From Mesorhizobium sp. AR10 (GTDB lineage Bacteria; Pseudomonadota; Alphaproteobacteria; Rhizobiales; Rhizobiaceae), in assembly GCF_024746795.1 (NCBI RefSeq), contig NZ_CP080524.1, positions 6,063,964 to 6,127,963 of the forward strand: 64,000 nucleotides of DNA, written 5' to 3'. Positions within the stretch are counted from its first letter, which is position 1, and every line of letters starts with the position of its first letter. A program made the position numbers and the translations under genes. Below the pieces are notes generated by a model. It searched no databases. It saw only the letters and a program-made list of their open reading frames with translations, and had not been told where the DNA came from. Shown piece after piece: positions 61,965-64,000 of the stretch.

Positions 61965-62450
61965 ATGTCGGACTACGATCGAACCCACGCAAGGCTGATC
62001 GATGTCGAACTCGACGAATCGATCGGCCGCTCGACGCCCGATGTCGAGCATGAGCGGGCGGTAGCGATCTTCGACCTGATCGAGGAGAACCGTTTTCAGC
62101 CGATCAATGACGACGGCGCCGGGCCCTACCGGCTGAAGCTGTCGCTGGCCGAGCAGCGCCTGGTCTTCGCCGTGACACGCGAGGATGGCGATGCCGTGGT
62201 CACCCACATCCTGTCGCTGACGCCGCTGCGGCGCATCGTCAAGGACTACTACATGATCTGCGAGAGCTACTACGACGCCATCCGCACCTCGACGCCCAGC
62301 CATATCGAGGCGATCGATATGGGCCGGCGCGGCCTGCACAATGAAGGCTCGCAGACGCTGATGGACCGGCTCGCCGGCAAGATCGACATCGACTTCGACA
62401 CGGCGCGACGGCTGTTCACGCTGGTCTGCGTGCTGCACTGGCGAGGCTGA
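61965..62450 (+). CDS. UPF0262 family protein
   Basis: The 161-residue protein begins [20 protein letters not shown], then [20 protein letters not shown] and [20 protein letters not shown], all typical of UPF0262, a family found almost only in alphaproteobacteria. It starts six bases after hisD and is followed without gap by the phosphatase gene. Function is unknown; the DUF2948-hisD-UPF0262-phosphatase order is a conserved operon. Confidence 0.95.
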   Translation: MSDYDRTHARLIDVELDESIGRSTPDVEHERAVAIFDLIEENRFQPINDDGAGPYRLKLSLAEQRLVFAVTREDGDAVVTHILSLTPLRRIVKDYYMICESYYDAIRTSTPSHIEAIDMGRRGLHNEGSQTLMDRLAGKIDIDFDTARRLFTLVCVLHWRG

Positions 62451-62451
62451 A

Positions 62452-62904
62452 CTGCCCGCCCCTCTGCCTCGCTCGATCCTGTTCCTGTGCGGCATGAACG
62501 CCGTGCGCTCGCCGATGGCAGAGCAGTTGGCGCGCCACATACTGCCCACACCGATCTTCATCGCCTCAGCCGGCGTGCACCGCGGCGAACGCGACCCATT
62601 CGTCGACGCCGTCTTGGCCGAGGACGGTCTCACGCTGGGCGAGCGACAGCCGAGAGCGATGGACGATCTGGAGGACGACTATTTCGACCTGATCGTCACG
62701 CTGGCGCCGGAAGCGCATCACGCCGCGCTCGAACTCACTCGCTCACTCGCCGTCGACGTCGAATACTGGCCGATGCCCGACCCGACGGATGTGGGCGGCA
62801 GGCGAGAGCAGATCATGGCCGCCTATCGCGACGTGCGCGAACGGCTGAAGGCGCGCATAAGCCGACGTTTCTTGCTTCCGGAAGCAAAAAACGCGACGGA
62901 TTAA
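62452..62904 (+). CDS. Low-molecular-weight phosphotyrosine phosphatase-like protein, start codon unusual
   Basis: The protein carries the phosphatase loop C-x5-R in SILFLCGMNAVRSPMAEQLA. The catalytic Cys lies upstream of the first ATG (62494), so a start there would remove the active site. In frame, only non-ATG codons remain upstream before the UPF0262 region: CTG at 62452 or 62464. I propose CTG 62452, directly after the UPF0262 stop, giving 150 residues. LPAPLPRSILFLCGMNAVRS is the resulting N-terminus. Such proteins dephosphorylate Tyr or arsenate-like substrates; the target is unknown. Confidence 0.75.
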   Translation: MPAPLPRSILFLCGMNAVRSPMAEQLARHILPTPIFIASAGVHRGERDPFVDAVLAEDGLTLGERQPRAMDDLEDDYFDLIVTLAPEAHHAALELTRSLAVDVEYWPMPDPTDVGGRREQIMAAYRDVRERLKARISRRFLLPEAKNATD

Positions 62905-63016
62905 GCGTGTTCACAAGCGGGCGATTATCATATAGGTTCCGCCGAAATTCCGGCTAGAGTCGGATGATTTCAGGTCCGCTCGACCTGAAATCTGAATCCG
63001 CCTCTAAATCAAAGAG

Positions 63017-63069
63017 TAGAGCATGATGTCGTCCGAAAACCGCTTCACACTTTTCGGCATCATGCTCTA
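63017..63069. repeat. Palindromic intergenic repeat, divergent copy before infA
   Basis: TAGAGCATGATG...CCGAAAACCGCTTCACACTT...CATCATGCTCTA is a 53-base palindrome of the same family with a changed core. It ends 35 bases before the infA start codon, where the infA leader should be. Confidence 0.8.
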
Positions 63070-63103
63070 GGCGCTGGAACTGCAATCCAAGCAAAGGTAT
63101 CGA

Positions 63104-63322
63104 ATGCCGAAGGAAGAAGTCCTCGAGTTTCCGGGTGTCGTGACGGAATTGTTGCCCAACGCGATGTTCAGGGTGAAGCTCGAAAACGAACACGAAATCA
63201 TCGCCCATACGGCCGGCCGCATGCGCAAGAACCGCATCCGCGTGCTGACCGGCGACAAGGTCCTGGTCGAGATGACGCCCTACGATCTGACCAAGGGCCG
63301 CATCACCTATCGTTTCAAGTAA
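63104..63322 (+). CDS. infA: Translation initiation factor IF-1
   Basis: The 72-residue protein [20 protein letters not shown], then [20 protein letters not shown] and [20 protein letters not shown], is a full IF-1 with the S1/OB fold that occupies the ribosomal A site. It is followed 21 bases later by maf. Confidence 0.97.
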
Positions 63323-63343
63323 GAGAACCCGGCCCGGACCGCG

Positions 63344-63970
63344 ATGAGCATTTTGCAGAAGCTCGTGCTTGCCTCGGGTTCGCCGCGCCGGATCGAACTG
63401 CTTCAGCAGGCCGGCATCGAGCCGGACCGCGTGCTGCCGGCCGATGTCGACGAGACGCCGCTGCGCGCCGAGCATCCGCGCTCGCTGGCCAAGCGGCTGT
63501 CGGTGGAAAAGGCCGAGAAGGCGCTGGCGTCGCTGAAGAGCGAAGACGACTATACGCCGGGCTTCGTGCTGGCCGCCGACACGGTGGTCGCCGTAGGGCG
63601 GCGCATCCTGCCCAAGGCCGAGACGCTCGACGACGCCGCCAACTGCCTCGGGCTGCTCTCCGGCCGTTCGCACCGGGTCTATTCCGGGATCTGTCTGATC
63701 ACGCCGGGCGGCAAGCAGCGCTTACGGCTGGTCGAGACGCGGGTGCGTTTCAAGCGGCTGCCGCGCGAGGAGATCGACGCCTATGTCGCCTCGGGTGAAT
63801 GGCGCGGCAAGGCCGGCGGCTATGCCGTCCAGGGCCTGGCCGGTTCCTTTGTCGTCAAGCTTGTCGGCTCCTACACCAACATCGTCGGCCTGCCGCTCTA
63901 CGAGACGGTGGCGCTTCTGACCGGCGAGGGCTTCAAGGTGCATGCCAGCTGGCTGGTCGCGCGCCCATGA
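63344..63970 (+). CDS. maf: Maf-family nucleoside triphosphate pyrophosphatase
   Basis: The 208-residue protein starts [20 protein letters not shown] with the Maf SxSPRR motif, then VDETPLR and [20 protein letters not shown] (catalytic Asp in AADT) and [20 protein letters not shown]. Maf proteins hydrolyse non-canonical or methylated nucleotides and are linked to septum control. It is intact and overlaps the next start region by ATGA at 63967. Confidence 0.95.
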   Translation: MSILQKLVLASGSPRRIELLQQAGIEPDRVLPADVDETPLRAEHPRSLAKRLSVEKAEKALASLKSEDDYTPGFVLAADTVVAVGRRILPKAETLDDAANCLGLLSGRSHRVYSGICLITPGGKQRLRLVETRVRFKRLPREEIDAYVASGEWRGKAGGYAVQGLAGSFVVKLVGSYTNIVGLPLYETVALLTGEGFKVHASWLVARP

Positions 63971-63983
63971 GTACGGGAAGACC

Positions 63984-64000
63984 ATGAGTTCGGGGCGGCC
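63984..64000 (+). other. Possible start of the next gene, cut by the window edge
   Basis: An ATG at 63984 opens a frame that runs off the window after five codons, with GGGAAGACC before it. In relatives a small zinc protein (YacG) or a similar gene often follows maf. Nothing more can be said. Confidence 0.3.

Overview
This window looks like a chromosomal segment of an alphaproteobacterium of the order Rhizobiales, most probably Mesorhizobium or a close relative. The DNA is GC-rich. It carries a MucR/Ros regulator, a CbrA/PdhS-type cell-cycle kinase beside a phasin gene, acetoacetyl-CoA synthetase, a zwf-pgl-edd operon, UPF0262 and DUF2948 proteins, and several copies of a rhizobial palindromic intergenic repeat. 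Its tRNA-His lacks G-1 and has G1:U72 with A73, a feature known from many alphaproteobacteria. The gene order phasin, cbrA, (AsmA), aacS, potIHGF, aceA, HAD, glutamine-synthetase-like matches, from memory, the Sinorhizobium meliloti block around SMc00762-SMc00777.

Bases 1 to about 6,320 are accessory and decayed. They hold what looks like a rhizobial oriT at the very edge, traC and traD without traG, a mucR paralogue, a nuclease-like pseudogene with three lesions that collides with a truncated DUF4145-like gene, several small or broken ORFs, the 3' half of a tRNA-Arg(CCG), and a DUF6538-type tyrosine recombinase next to tRNA-His(GTG). This reads as layered remains of integrative elements at tRNA sites.

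From 6,320 the sequence is mainly core. At 6.6-11.4 kb come an RNA with three hairpins sharing one anti-Shine-Dalgarno loop, the phasin, and the kinase with an exact TTAA-N7-TTAA (CtrA-type) box. At 11.8-31.6 kb come carbon and nitrogen genes: aacS, AsmA, a putrescine-type ABC transporter, an EamA exporter, a divergent ScfR/RamB-like regulator and isocitrate lyase, a pseudo-receiver, a HAD hydrolase, puuA/puuB-like genes split by a four-helix-bundle cassette, an SH3 protein and an SDR. The Entner-Doudoroff entry operon follows at 31.9-35.9 kb, then a VWA protein, a GlxA-type regulator and folD.

At 39.8-49.0 kb lies a polysaccharide cluster: a GumC/Wzz-type co-polymerase, a flippase, a DUF6492 protein, a WecG-type transferase, GT4, GT2 and an ExoQ-like polymerase. 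After it come proC, vapBC, a homoserine-dehydrogenase-like SAF protein, an exported caspase-TPR protein with about 15 repeats, an SDR with a decayed partial copy, a small paralogue of an accessory-region protein, and mgtC. The window closes with a housekeeping string: tRNA-Thr, a small basic protein, murA, DUF2948, hisD, UPF0262, a low-molecular-weight phosphatase, infA and maf.

The observations most worth following are the triple anti-SD hairpin RNA, the four-helix-bundle cassette bounded by inverted tandem repeats beside a frameshifted gene end, the CtrA box on the CbrA-like kinase, palindromic repeats that repeatedly supply or abut stop codons, and the mobile-element graveyard at the left edge.
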